NCBI GenBank assembly: GCA_900116485.1
Contig: FPAX01000010.1
Span: forward strand, 1-64,000
Direction of reading: 5' to 3'
DNA: 64,000 nucleotides
From: Selenomonas sp. GACV-9
GTDB lineage: Bacteria; Bacillota; Negativicutes; Selenomonadales; Selenomonadaceae
In this document: positions 43,299 to 51,523 of the stretch, in pieces
How positions within the stretch are numbered: the first letter of the stretch is position 1
Layout of the letters: every line of letters begins with the position of its first letter
Position numbers and translations under genes: made by a program
Notes under the pieces: model-generated
The model's input: only the letters and a program-made list of their open reading frames with translations
Databases searched by the model: none
What the model was told of the DNA's origin: nothing

Positions 43299-44987
43299 CT
43301 ACAAATCTTTCAGAGCCGCTCCCTGCTGGACCTGCTGCTCGATAAGCCGCCCTACCGCCGCAGCCAGCTGTTCGATACGCTCGATGCGCGCCACCTGCTG
43401 TCCGTATATCTCCCGCGCAGCAGAACTCACGCCCTCACCAGCCACCGTACTGTTCACCAGGCCAATCAGCCGGATACCTTGCTGACGCAGCGCTTTTGCT
43501 GCCGCCGCTGTATCCTGGATGGCCGGTGTATCCATATAGCGGCGGCTCATGAGGCCACCGGCCAGTGGCAGCCCAAGCTCGTCACTCGGATTCGCATCGG
43601 TGAGCACGAGCAGCAGCTGTTGGCGGCCTGCAGCCTGGCGCAGCAGCTTCGCTGCTGCCGGCAGGGCCAGTCCATCCCGGTTCCAGCCACGCGTTGCATA
43701 GTCGAACACGCCCTCCGCATCGCCAGCAGCAAAATCCTTGAGCTGGCTCAGCACCGTAATCCCACTCAGGCTGCAGAACGCCAGGACCTGCACAGGAATC
43801 CTGCACGCCATGAGGCTCATGGCAATCGCATAGGCTTGGGCAGCAATAGTTCCCTGCTGTGCCCGCCGGGACTCCGATGCATCGAGCAGCAACGTCACAT
43901 CAAAGTCAGACTGCTCATCCACCTGCCAGGCAGTAAACACACGGCTGTCCTCAAGGCATACTGCCCGCCATACCCTGCCGGCAGTAAAACGCCCCTTATG
44001 CGCTGGCAGGGCAAGTGGCTGCTGGTATACGCTCAGGCAGCTCTTCAGCCGCTCACACAGCTGGCGCATCACCAGCCGGCAGCGCACCTGCTGCTCCTGC
44101 CAGAAGCCCCGATTCGCAAGGCTTGCCGGATTCGCGCCCCCCTTGGCATAGTAGAGCCGCACCTTACGATGACTACCTCGGCAGAGCTCCTGCTCAATGC
44201 GCAGCCGTTCTGCCTCGGGAAGCAGCGGTACACCAAAGTCCCGCCGTACCTTTGCCATTGCGTCCTCCGCCGGCAGCGGACAGCTTTCCACGCTGCCATG
44301 GCCAGCTGCCGACCTGGCAGTATTGCCCAGACGCTGTACAGACGCTGCCGCCTCATGCGGCACGAACCGGCGCAGCCAGGCACTGACGCAACTGCCTAAA
44401 GGGATGTGCCAGCTTCGCTGTTGGCCGGTCATCAGACGGAACACGAAAAAGCGCCGCAGGATCCCTTCTGTGCGCTGGATGATCTCATCCGTTGTGATCT
44501 CGGCCGGATAGTCAAGGGCGGCATAGAGGCATTTATCCCAGGGATTGCGGATGCCTGTCGGACCGCCTAATATCTCATGGCAGCGTCCGGCCTTCAGCGT
44601 ATGGACGATTTCGCTGCGCAGCATAAGACTCTGCATGGACACATCGATATCATCGCGCAGGAATTGCCTTGCATGCTGCTGCCTCAGCTCAGCCAAGGCC
44701 GGCCGCACCGGCAGTTCCCGCTGATACACCGCCTGCTCGATACCCAGCCAAAGGATATCCTCGAATATCTCGTGCAACAGGGACCGATCGAGCTGCCGGA
44801 CATATGCAGCTAATTTCTCCGCATCATAAAAGCGATGGGCCAGTCCCACGATGGAATTCAGATAGACATCCGGCGTCCCATCACGCTGGAACGCCAGGAA
44901 ATCCGGTCGGAAACCGTATTCGCCAGCCGCTGTCCAGACGATGTTGAGCGCCCGCCGTTCGCGGCTTTCCCTGCCAGCTGTCTGCAT
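43299..44987 (-). CDS. von Willebrand factor A domain protein (MoxR partner)
   Basis: A 562-residue protein started at ATG 44987 with GGAGG 5 nt upstream (a TTG at 45005 would overlap the previous gene). The C-terminal ~190 residues form a VWA domain with MIDAS motif DASES (TLLLDASESRR) and LLVLTDANPSDEL, as in NorD/CobT-like proteins. The long N-terminal part is helical and Arg-rich with no family I recognise. It lies 14 nt after a MoxR-type ATPase; such pairs act as chaperones for metal insertion or complex assembly. The client is not evident. The gene uses more Arg/Cys than its neighbours. Confidence 0.82.
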   Translation of the reverse strand: MQTAGRESRERRALNIVWTAAGEYGFRPDFLAFQRDGTPDVYLNSIVGLAHRFYDAEKLAAYVRQLDRSLLHEIFEDILWLGIEQAVYQRELPVRPALAELRQQHARQFLRDDIDVSMQSLMLRSEIVHTLKAGRCHEILGGPTGIRNPWDKCLYAALDYPAEITTDEIIQRTEGILRRFFVFRLMTGQQRSWHIPLGSCVSAWLRRFVPHEAAASVQRLGNTARSAAGHGSVESCPLPAEDAMAKVRRDFGVPLLPEAERLRIEQELCRGSHRKVRLYYAKGGANPASLANRGFWQEQQVRCRLVMRQLCERLKSCLSVYQQPLALPAHKGRFTAGRVWRAVCLEDSRVFTAWQVDEQSDFDVTLLLDASESRRAQQGTIAAQAYAIAMSLMACRIPVQVLAFCSLSGITVLSQLKDFAAGDAEGVFDYATRGWNRDGLALPAAAKLLRQAAGRQQLLLVLTDANPSDELGLPLAGGLMSRRYMDTPAIQDTAAAAKALRQQGIRLIGLVNSTVAGEGVSSAAREIYGQQVARIERIEQLAAAVGRLIEQQVQQGAALKDL

Positions 44988-45001
44988 ATGTGCCTCCGCC
45001 C

Positions 45002-45907
45002 TCAATCAAAAAGCTCTGCAGCCGTCATGCTGCCTGCAATGCGCAGGGCAATGGTATCCTCCACGAGCTCGCGTTCCTCGGCATCAAAGCACTTGTTTAC
45101 CAGCCCCATGGCCAGCGCCTGCCGCACGCTCAGCCCCAGCTCGATAAGCCGCAAGGCATCGAGCAGGCCGCGCAGGTCCACCGCTTTGCTGCTGATCTGA
45201 GCATGTTCGCACTTCTGCTGCAGGTCGAGGAACAAGGCCGCAAACTGCCGCCGCCCCGGCGTCATGAGCCGCGGGAACTCCGCGGCCAGCAGCCGCTCCA
45301 CGCCATCGCCATCAAGCACCGGCAGCTGCAGGATCACGAAGCGCGAAGCCAATGCCTCGTTGAGCTCCCGCGTTCCCGCATAGCCGTGATTCATCGTCGC
45401 AATGAACCGGGCTGCCGGATGGATACGTAGCCGCCCATAGCCCGGAACATCGAGGATACGCCGGAAATCGAGCAGCGAATGCAGGACCGCCAGCGCCTCA
45501 TTGCGAGCCATGTTGATCTCATCGAGCACGCCAAAGCCGCCGCTTTCCGCGCACGCATAGACAGGCCCCGGACGGAATTCCACAGCTCCCTGCCGAAAGG
45601 TATCTGTGCCGATCAGATACGCAGCATCCATGTTGATATGGAACGATACATTCCAATCCGGACGCCCGAAGGCTGCCGCCAGATTCTCGGCCAGCACATT
45701 CTTTCCTGTGGCTTTTGGCCCTGTGAGCAGCAGATTCTCTCCTGCCAGCATAGCCGTGACAGCCGCCTCGATGATCTCCCGGCCATAGTAATGATACCGT
45801 GGTGCTGCTAGCGGCCGCTGTCCCTGCCACGGATACTGCTGGCGAAAGCGGTCTACAGCCGTCAGCAGTGTTTCACGCAATCCCTGTTGCTGCCAAAACT
45901 CTCTCAT
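45002..45907 (-). CDS. MoxR-type AAA+ ATPase
   Basis: A 301-residue AAA+ ATPase. Walker A reads GPKATGKN (63-70), with Asn in place of the usual Thr/Ser; Walker B is GGFGVLDEINMA; ATMNHGYAGTRELNEALASR contains sensor 1 and the arginine finger of the MoxR/NorQ/CbbQ group. It is 14 nt upstream of the VWA gene and 24 nt downstream of the TPR-type secreted protein. MoxR-VWA pairs remodel or activate partner enzymes; no substrate gene is adjacent. The SD is weak (GGAG at about 13 nt). Confidence 0.87.
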   Translation of the reverse strand: MREFWQQQGLRETLLTAVDRFRQQYPWQGQRPLAAPRYHYYGREIIEAAVTAMLAGENLLLTGPKATGKNVLAENLAAAFGRPDWNVSFHINMDAAYLIGTDTFRQGAVEFRPGPVYACAESGGFGVLDEINMARNEALAVLHSLLDFRRILDVPGYGRLRIHPAARFIATMNHGYAGTRELNEALASRFVILQLPVLDGDGVERLLAAEFPRLMTPGRRQFAALFLDLQQKCEHAQISSKAVDLRGLLDALRLIELGLSVRQALAMGLVNKCFDAEERELVEDTIALRIAGSMTAAELFD

Positions 45908-45931
45908 GACGCATCATCGTCTCCATTCGGG

Positions 45932-46987
45932 TCAGTTGCGCACGGTAATCTGGATATCCGATGCCAGGCCGCTCTCGTTGATGGCCCCCGTGATGATCTC
46001 CCCGAGGATATGCCCCCAGTCGATGCCACCGCCCGATGGACGCCGTGGCTGCCTCGAAGGGCCTCTCCGTTCCGGCTCAGCCTGAGGATATGCCATCTCC
46101 TCAGCCCGCTGCATAGCTTGGTACATCTCACGGTCCGTGTGGTCCGATGCATCCCAGGCCAGCTTGAGTTCCTCATAAGCATCCTGCCAACGGCGGCGGT
46201 CATAGTAAATCAGGCCGCGATAGTAATGCGACCGCCAGACTGGATAGATACTGTCGTTATGCGGCGTCCGCTGTGACTCACTGAAATTCTCCAACGCCAT
46301 ATCATATTCGGCCAGCTCATAATAGGCCCGTCCACGCAGATAGTAGGCGTATGCGAGCGGACTGTCCGTCACAGACTTGTCACCTATTACCTGACTGAGC
46401 TCACTTATGGCCCGCGACTGCTCGCCGCGCTGGATCATCGCCACACAGCGGTCGAATACCTGGCCAAGGTCATACTGCGATTCGAGTTTCGTCCCGATCT
46501 TATCCTTCTCCGCCCCCTTGGCCTTCCTGTATTTTTCCAACAGCTCTTCATTCTGTTTTTTCAGCTCATCCCGCTCTTTCTGCAGCTTCTCGAGCTTGGC
46601 ACGGTTATCCATCATGGCCTTGAGATCGATATTATCCGTATCTACCTCCGCCGTGATCGTCACTTTATAACGCCAGACACCATTGGTAAGATCCGGCTCA
46701 GCCTTCTCATCGGTCACCTTGAGGATTGCCCCCGATATGACCTTGACATCATCTTCACTGAGCTGCATATTCTGTGTCTTGGAGTAGCTCTCCACATAGA
46801 CGCCAGCTTTCTCAGTTGCCACGCGCATGGCCTCCTGCCGGGCGGCATCCTTAGCTATCTTCGGCGAGTCATTCTCGCCCATCGTATAGGTTCCTGACGC
46901 CGTAATGACCTGTGGTGCTGCCTCGCAAGCCACCGTCCCTATGAACATCATGATTGCAGCCAGCAGGCCAGTAAGAAATCTCCCCAT
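45932..46987 (-). CDS. secreted TPR-containing protein with LPP20/FlgO-like N-terminus
   Basis: A 351-residue protein from ATG 46987 (AAGGTGG upstream). Signal peptide RFLTGLLAAIMMFIGTVACE, possibly a lipoprotein (VAC). Residues 25-125 (AARQEAMRVATEKAGVYVES) resemble the LPP20/FlgO-type fold; a coiled coil follows (KLEKLQKERDELKKQNEELL), then TPR-like helices (about 190-300; YAYYLRGRAYYELAEYDMAL) and a Pro/Arg-rich segment. It is probably a periplasmic or outer-membrane scaffold. Operon-like spacing to MoxR and VWA suggests a shared task, but this is inference. Confidence 0.65.
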   Translation of the reverse strand: MGRFLTGLLAAIMMFIGTVACEAAPQVITASGTYTMGENDSPKIAKDAARQEAMRVATEKAGVYVESYSKTQNMQLSEDDVKVISGAILKVTDEKAEPDLTNGVWRYKVTITAEVDTDNIDLKAMMDNRAKLEKLQKERDELKKQNEELLEKYRKAKGAEKDKIGTKLESQYDLGQVFDRCVAMIQRGEQSRAISELSQVIGDKSVTDSPLAYAYYLRGRAYYELAEYDMALENFSESQRTPHNDSIYPVWRSHYYRGLIYYDRRRWQDAYEELKLAWDASDHTDREMYQAMQRAEEMAYPQAEPERRGPSRQPRRPSGGGIDWGHILGEIITGAINESGLASDIQITVRN

Positions 46988-47142
46988 ATATACCACCTTT
47001 GCCTCTTATCCTCCCACAATATCTACTATTATGTATCTTCATCATAAGAAAATCAGTTGACAATGTCATTAATCCCAATTAATATTTCGATTAAATCGCT
47101 ACTAGGAGTATTTCTCCAAATCCAGCAAAAGTCCTGCCTACG

Positions 47143-47172
47143 CAAAAAAGGTCTCCGATTTCTCGGAGACCT
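47143..47172 (-). terminator. Rho-independent terminator of the tRNA operon
   Basis: On the minus strand AGGTCTCCGA-GAAA-TCGGAGACCT is a 10-bp stem with a GAAA loop followed by TTTTTGC, about 12 nt after the second tRNA. Confidence 0.93.
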
Positions 47173-47183
47173 CATACTCTCAA

Positions 47184-47259
47184 TGGAGCTGATTATAGGA
47201 CTTGAACCTACGACCTGCTCATTACGAATGAGCTGCTCTACCAACTGAGCTAAATCAGC
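47184..47259 (-). tRNA. tRNA-Thr (CGT)
   Basis: A 76-nt cloverleaf on the minus strand with encoded CCA. Acceptor stem GCTGATT/AATCAGC, D-arm TAGCTCAGTTGGTAGAGCA, anticodon loop TTCGTAA (anticodon CGT, reads ACG), T-arm with GGTTCAAGTCC. It closely resembles E. coli tRNA-Thr(CGU). Second gene of a two-tRNA transcript. Confidence 0.96.
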
Positions 47260-47268
47260 AAAGAAAAA

Positions 47269-47344
47269 TGGAGCTGATTATAGGACTTGAACCTACGACC
47301 TGCTCATTACGAATGAGCTGCTCTACCAACTGAGCTAAATCAGC
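47269..47344 (-). tRNA. tRNA-Thr (CGT), second copy
   Basis: Identical in sequence to the copy at 47184-47259 and separated from it by 9 nt; transcribed first. It also has an encoded CCA. A tandem duplication. Confidence 0.96.
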
Positions 47345-47378
47345 AATCTGTCAATCACTTCCGTAACTGACAGGATTA

Positions 47379-47407
47379 ATTATAAGCGATGACAATCATC
47401 CTGTCAA
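47379..47407 (-). promoter_or_regulatory. tRNA-Thr promoter
   Basis: Minus-strand TTGACA (47407-47402), a 17-nt spacer and TATAAT (47384-47379): an exact consensus sigma-70 promoter driving both tRNA genes. Confidence 0.95.
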
Positions 47408-47424
47408 CACTTATTTTTTATTTC

Positions 47425-47997
47425 TTACATTCTTCTGAGACCGAACCAGCCGCACGATGCATCCCAGAATACCTGCGTCTGGAAATCTACATGGCCATAG
47501 CCATCCGTGCTTGTCACCACGAGCTGCTGATCGACGATGCGCGAGGACAGCTGATGCCAGCGATCGACGCGGAAGCCGATATTGGCTAAGCTGTTCCAGG
47601 ATACATATGTCGTCCACTGGCCCATATGCTTGCCCACGAGCCAATAGCCGCAGTTCTTGCCATTGCCGCCGCGCGTTGCGATGATCTCAAACAAGCGCTT
47701 GCCTGGATCTGCCGTCTCGATCGCCCGGACACTGAACTCCACTCCCGTATACAGGCCATCAAAGCTGTTGAACGACATGAAATCCTTGGTACCGTCGGCA
47801 CTCATCAGTCGCATGACCTTGCCATCGGCGACGAACTTGATCTTCTCGCCATCCTGATCTGTTGCCGTTACCGTCTTGTCGGCAATCGTCATGCTCTGAC
47901 TGATTCCCGTGACGACCATGGCGTCGGCCTGGCCCTGGGCAAATACCATAGCGGCTGCAAAGCCAGCGGCTGCAAACAATCTGCTGATTCGATTCAT
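47425..47997 (-). CDS. secreted protein of unknown function
   Basis: A 190-residue protein with a signal peptide (RISRLFAAAGFAAAMVFAQG, cut near AQGQADA). The mature protein is beta-rich and rich in Trp, Gly and Phe in its second half (CGYWLVGKHMGQWTTYVSWN; final CGWFGLRRM). Two cysteines (in KNCGYW and ASCGWF) could form a disulfide. I do not recognise a family; the alternating strands suggest a beta-sandwich, but this is a guess. It has its own promoter and is divergent from the CheB-like gene. The SD is AGGAG, 10 nt from the ATG. Confidence 0.6.
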   Translation of the reverse strand: MNRISRLFAAAGFAAAMVFAQGQADAMVVTGISQSMTIADKTVTATDQDGEKIKFVADGKVMRLMSADGTKDFMSFNSFDGLYTGVEFSVRAIETADPGKRLFEIIATRGGNGKNCGYWLVGKHMGQWTTYVSWNSLANIGFRVDRWHQLSSRIVDQQLVVTSTDGYGHVDFQTQVFWDASCGWFGLRRM

Positions 47998-48041
47998 GAT
48001 ACATACACTCCTATCTTTGTTTCCATTCCTCTGGAAACTAT

Positions 48042-48069
48042 TCTACCATCCAAAAATATTAATTCAACA
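48042..48069 (-). promoter_or_regulatory. promoter of gene 47425-47997
   Basis: Minus-strand TTGAAT (48069-48064), a 16-nt spacer and TAGAAT (48047-48042), about 45-70 bp before the ATG. Confidence 0.6.
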
Positions 48070-48109
48070 TTTATCTGCATATTCCTTCTTTCCAGCAATA
48101 AGTATGATA

Positions 48110-48118
48110 TGCTACAAT
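48110..48118 (+). promoter_or_regulatory. extended -10 promoter of the CheB-like gene
   Basis: TG-C-TACAAT forms an extended -10 element; no good -35 is seen. Start near 48125, about 40 nt before the ATG. Confidence 0.5.
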
Positions 48119-48165
48119 GAAGCCAGATATTCAGGGCTGTTCTGGCCGCAAAATGGAGGCATGAC

Positions 48166-49365
48166 ATGCGGGATATTCGGCTGTTGCTCATCGAAAATTC
48201 CATATTCTTCCGGGATGCCTGTGCTGATGCCCTGCTGAAGCGGCTGCCATCCGGCAGTCTCATCGAACGGGCTGGCGATCCCATCGAGGCACAGAGCAAG
48301 CTGTCACTGTTCCGCCCTTCCATCCTGCTCATGAATTTCGCCATGGGCGTCATCACGGTTGACGGCAATCCATTCCTGCCCCTGCTGACTAGTCAGCATC
48401 CAGGTCTGCCCATCATTACCTATGGGCTGCTGAGCACCAGCCGCCGCACGGCTTTGGGCTGCGGCGCTATCGCCCACGTCCAGAAGCCCGGCCCCAATCA
48501 ACCCCTTGACAGCTTTTTTGACGAATTAGTCCAGCTGATTACGAGCCAGACACCAACGGATAAAGTCGAACACACTGACGTTGGCCCGGGCGCTATCGTC
48601 ACGCGTGAGATTTGGACAGCAACTATGCCCAGCAAAGGCTGGCTGCCACTGTCGTCTGCAGCCCAACAGGTCCTGCACACGAAGGCTGCCCCGCAGCCTT
48701 CGCCGCCCATCGCGCCTTCTGATACACCACCAGTCACACCATTGCCGCCGGCATCGCCACCGCCTGTTTCACAGCCGGCAAATCTTGCCAAGGCACAGAT
48801 CCAGCTGATTGCCATCGGCTCTTCCACAGGCGGTACCGAAGCTCTGTCAGCTATCCTGCCCCAGCTGCGGCCGCCACTGCCTGGCATCGTTGTCGTCCAG
48901 CATATCCCGCCGATGTTCTCCCGTCTGCTGGCGGAGCGCCTCAATACCGAGTGCGTCCTTGACGTCAAGGAAGGCGCATCTGGCGACATTGTCCGGCCCA
49001 ACCATGTCTACATTGCCCCTGGCAATATGCATATGACCGTCCAGCGCCAGGGCACCCAGATGGTACTCGATTGCCATCCCGGCGAACCTGTGCACAGCTG
49101 CTGCCCTTCGGTCGATGTATTGTTCGAATCCGTTGCCAGGGAAATCGGCAGCCATGCCCTTGGCGTCATCCTTACCGGCATGGGCAAGGATGGTGCCGAA
49201 GGCCTCCTGCATATGCGTGAGCAGGGCTCACCGACCCTGGGACAGGACGAGGCCAGCTGCATCGTCTACGGCATGCCCAAGGCAGCCTATGACTGCGGCG
49301 CTGTCGAGCGGCAAGTAGCACTTGACGGCATGGCAGCTGCCATCACCTATGCCGCCCGCACCTGA
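48166..49365 (+). CDS. cheB: CheB-like protein-glutamate methylesterase with non-phosphorylatable receiver
   Basis: A 399-residue protein. The C-terminal CheB catalytic domain (about 212-395) has the full triad: Ser220 in GSSTGGTEAL, His246 in VVQHIPPMF, Asp342 in GMGKDGAEG. The N-terminal receiver-like domain (1-125) is degenerate: LLLIENS replaces the acidic LVVDDS pocket, and Asn57 (LLMNFAMG) replaces the phosphorylated Asp. A Pro-rich linker (176-206) joins the parts. It should demethylate or deamidate chemoreceptors, but regulation by CheA phosphorylation looks lost. No cheA, cheR or cheW is nearby; a chemoreceptor gene is next, convergent. SD GGAGG, 6 nt from ATG. Confidence 0.87.
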   Translation: MRDIRLLLIENSIFFRDACADALLKRLPSGSLIERAGDPIEAQSKLSLFRPSILLMNFAMGVITVDGNPFLPLLTSQHPGLPIITYGLLSTSRRTALGCGAIAHVQKPGPNQPLDSFFDELVQLITSQTPTDKVEHTDVGPGAIVTREIWTATMPSKGWLPLSSAAQQVLHTKAAPQPSPPIAPSDTPPVTPLPPASPPPVSQPANLAKAQIQLIAIGSSTGGTEALSAILPQLRPPLPGIVVVQHIPPMFSRLLAERLNTECVLDVKEGASGDIVRPNHVYIAPGNMHMTVQRQGTQMVLDCHPGEPVHSCCPSVDVLFESVAREIGSHALGVILTGMGKDGAEGLLHMREQGSPTLGQDEASCIVYGMPKAAYDCGAVERQVALDGMAAAITYAART

Positions 49366-49370
49366 ATGCA

Positions 49371-49412
49371 AAAAGCAAGGCTCCAGGCACATGCCTGGAG
49401 CCTTGCTTTTTT
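49371..49412. terminator. bidirectional terminator between cheB and the chemoreceptor gene
   Basis: A stem of about 20 bp (AAAAGCAAGGCTCCAGGCA with its complement) and a 2-nt loop, T-rich on both sides, shared by two converging genes. Confidence 0.93.
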
Positions 49413-49430
49413 TGCCGTGCTGCACGATCC

Positions 49431-51401
49431 TCAAAGCTTGAACTTGCCGATAGCCGACTGCATATCGGTGGCCATCTTGGCCAAAGCCTGGGATGCCGCA
49501 GCAATCTCCTCATTGGAAGCTGACTGCTCTTCAGTCGCCGCCGAAATGCTCGACGTGCTTTCCGCCGTCTTACGGCTGATGGTATCGATGGAATCCACCG
49601 CCTCGACGATATGGCTGGCACCATCGGTTACTGTCTGCACCGAGGCATTGATCTCTTCCATCTGCGTGTTGATGCCGTTGACCATCGACAGGATATCCGC
49701 AAACTGCGCACCGACCTCGCGGATAGCAGTCGTACCAGATTTCACTTCGTCCGTCCCCGCCTCCATCGACTCGACAGCCTCAGCCGTATCCTTCTGGATT
49801 GACGCGATGCGCTCCTTGATCTGCTCCGCCGACTCCTGCGACTCAGCCGCCAGCTTTCTGACCTCCTCAGCCACGACAGCAAAGCCACGGCCGTGTTCAC
49901 CGGCGCGTGCCGCCTCAATGGCTGCGTTGAGTGCCAGCAGGTTCGTCTGCTCGGCAATCGACGAGATTGCCTCAACGATCTGACCGATCTTCTGGCTGTT
50001 CTCGCCGAGTTTCTTGACCACCTCAGCCGACGACATGACACTGGTCTCGATATTGCCCATGCGCGCTACTGCATTCTCCATGAGCTGTGAGCCCTTCTGG
50101 GCAGCACTGGCTGTCTGGGTCGATGTATCTGAAACAGTACGCGCCTTCTCTGCCATGGAGTTGATATCCGTAAATACCGTATCGACATTCTTCTTGGCCG
50201 CATCGATATCCTTGAGCTGCTCAGCCATGCCCTGGGACACATCGCCGACGGTCTCAGCTACATGGACCGAGGCATCAGCCGACTGCTGGGCATTGGCCGT
50301 GAGCTCCTCCGACGATGCCGCCACCTGCTCTGAAGTCGTCGCCATCTGTGAGATCAGTTTGCGTAGATTGCCGCTCATCGTATTGAAGGCCTGGGTCAAA
50401 GCGCCAATCTCATCCGCCGACATCACTGGCAGATCTTCCATATGCAGATTGCCATTGGCCAGCTCAGTGGCATGATTCTCAAGCCCTAAGATTGGTGTCG
50501 TGATGCGGTTCGCAAAGGTCAGGAACACGAACATCGTGAGCAGCAGCCCCACCACTGTCAGGACACCATAGATGATCTTCAGATGATTGAGCGATGCAAA
50601 GACAAAGGATTCCGGCACGGCAATGGCCATGACCCAGCCAGTTGTCGGCACCGTCCGATAGGCAAACAGCTGCGTCGCACCATTGAGCTCGATCTCGAAA
50701 TACCCCTTCTCCGTCTGCAGCATCTCATCAAAATGCTTGCCGACACCCTCGACGTCCTTGATGTTCTTCATCGCCTCGCCAATACCGGTCGTAGCCAGGA
50801 TATTGCCAGAGCGCTCCATGATGAGGCCGATACCCTCGCCATGGTATTTCATCTCCTCGGCCTGCTTGTCGAGCACGTCGAGCGCGATATCCGTGCAGGT
50901 AGCACCGATGAACTGGCCCTCATTCTTGATTGGCGTTGCCACGGATACGACGAGCTTGCCCGTGCTGGCCGCTACATAAGCCTCGGTGAACACCGTCTTG
51001 CCCGCAGCCTTAGCCTCTTTGTACCAAGGACGCTGTGTCGGATCCTTCTTGCCCGTCTCATCCGGCGAATAGAATACACCGAAATACCCATCCTCAAGAC
51101 CGATGGACATTTCGAGGATTTCCTTGTCCGAAACGATCGTGCCCATCGTTGCCTTGGTCTTGATGCGGCTCATATCCCCCTTCATCTCGGAGGCCGTGTT
51201 GGCCGTACTCACATCAACAGCCTTCTTTTCGCGCAGCCAGCCATCCAAGGTGGCCGCATCGCGGGCTACCGTTGCCCTGAGTTCTGTCTCGACACTTGTC
51301 TTCAGGTCACTGCTGGCCATATAGTAGCCGATAAGCGACATGACAGCCATGAGAATGCCCACAACACCTGCGAGCGTCAGGAATTTCTGTTTCAACCCCA
51401 T
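49431..51401 (-). CDS. methyl-accepting chemotaxis protein (dCache)
   Basis: A 656-residue chemoreceptor: helix 1 ([20 protein letters not shown]), a periplasmic double-Cache sensor (about 35-275; [20 protein letters not shown] and [19 protein letters not shown] are typical ligand-pocket segments of amine/amino-acid-type dCache domains), helix 2 (about 280-300), HAMP (about 300-355), and the cytoplasmic signalling domain with hairpin tip [29 protein letters not shown] (shown here in part: [20 protein letters not shown]). Ligand cannot be fixed by eye. SD GAGGT, 8 nt from the ATG. It is convergent with cheB, its likely modifying enzyme. Confidence 0.93.
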   Translation of the reverse strand: MGLKQKFLTLAGVVGILMAVMSLIGYYMASSDLKTSVETELRATVARDAATLDGWLREKKAVDVSTANTASEMKGDMSRIKTKATMGTIVSDKEILEMSIGLEDGYFGVFYSPDETGKKDPTQRPWYKEAKAAGKTVFTEAYVAASTGKLVVSVATPIKNEGQFIGATCTDIALDVLDKQAEEMKYHGEGIGLIMERSGNILATTGIGEAMKNIKDVEGVGKHFDEMLQTEKGYFEIELNGATQLFAYRTVPTTGWVMAIAVPESFVFASLNHLKIIYGVLTVVGLLLTMFVFLTFANRITTPILGLENHATELANGNLHMEDLPVMSADEIGALTQAFNTMSGNLRKLISQMATTSEQVAASSEELTANAQQSADASVHVAETVGDVSQGMAEQLKDIDAAKKNVDTVFTDINSMAEKARTVSDTSTQTASAAQKGSQLMENAVARMGNIETSVMSSAEVVKKLGENSQKIGQIVEAISSIAEQTNLLALNAAIEAARAGEHGRGFAVVAEEVRKLAAESQESAEQIKERIASIQKDTAEAVESMEAGTDEVKSGTTAIREVGAQFADILSMVNGINTQMEEINASVQTVTDGASHIVEAVDSIDTISRKTAESTSSISAATEEQSASNEEIAAASQALAKMATDMQSAIGKFKL

Positions 51402-51490
51402 GATACATACCTCTTTCCTTGCAATTCATCTCCCTAAACATCACTATTGTTTTCTATATTCGCGCTTTCCTGCCTGAACTCCTGCCAATA

Positions 51491-51523
51491 AAAAACTGCC
51501 ATCGCTATGCGATGACAGTTTTT
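51491..51523 (-). terminator. terminator of the amino-acid permease gene
   Basis: On the minus strand AAAAACTGTCATCGC-ATA-GCGATGGCAGTTTTT forms a stem of about 15 bp (one G-U pair) directly after the stop codon. Confidence 0.9.

Noticed and set aside
43299..45907. Genomic island or defence system around the MoxR-VWA genes
   Set aside because: No integrase, transposase, attachment repeats or nuclease; the tRNA genes nearby are intact and show no duplicated 3' ends.
47057..47248. Plus-strand reading frame of 63 codons ending GLEPTTCSLRMSCSTN
   Set aside because: It is the antisense of the tRNA-Thr gene; this peptide is a well-known artefact of tRNA regions.
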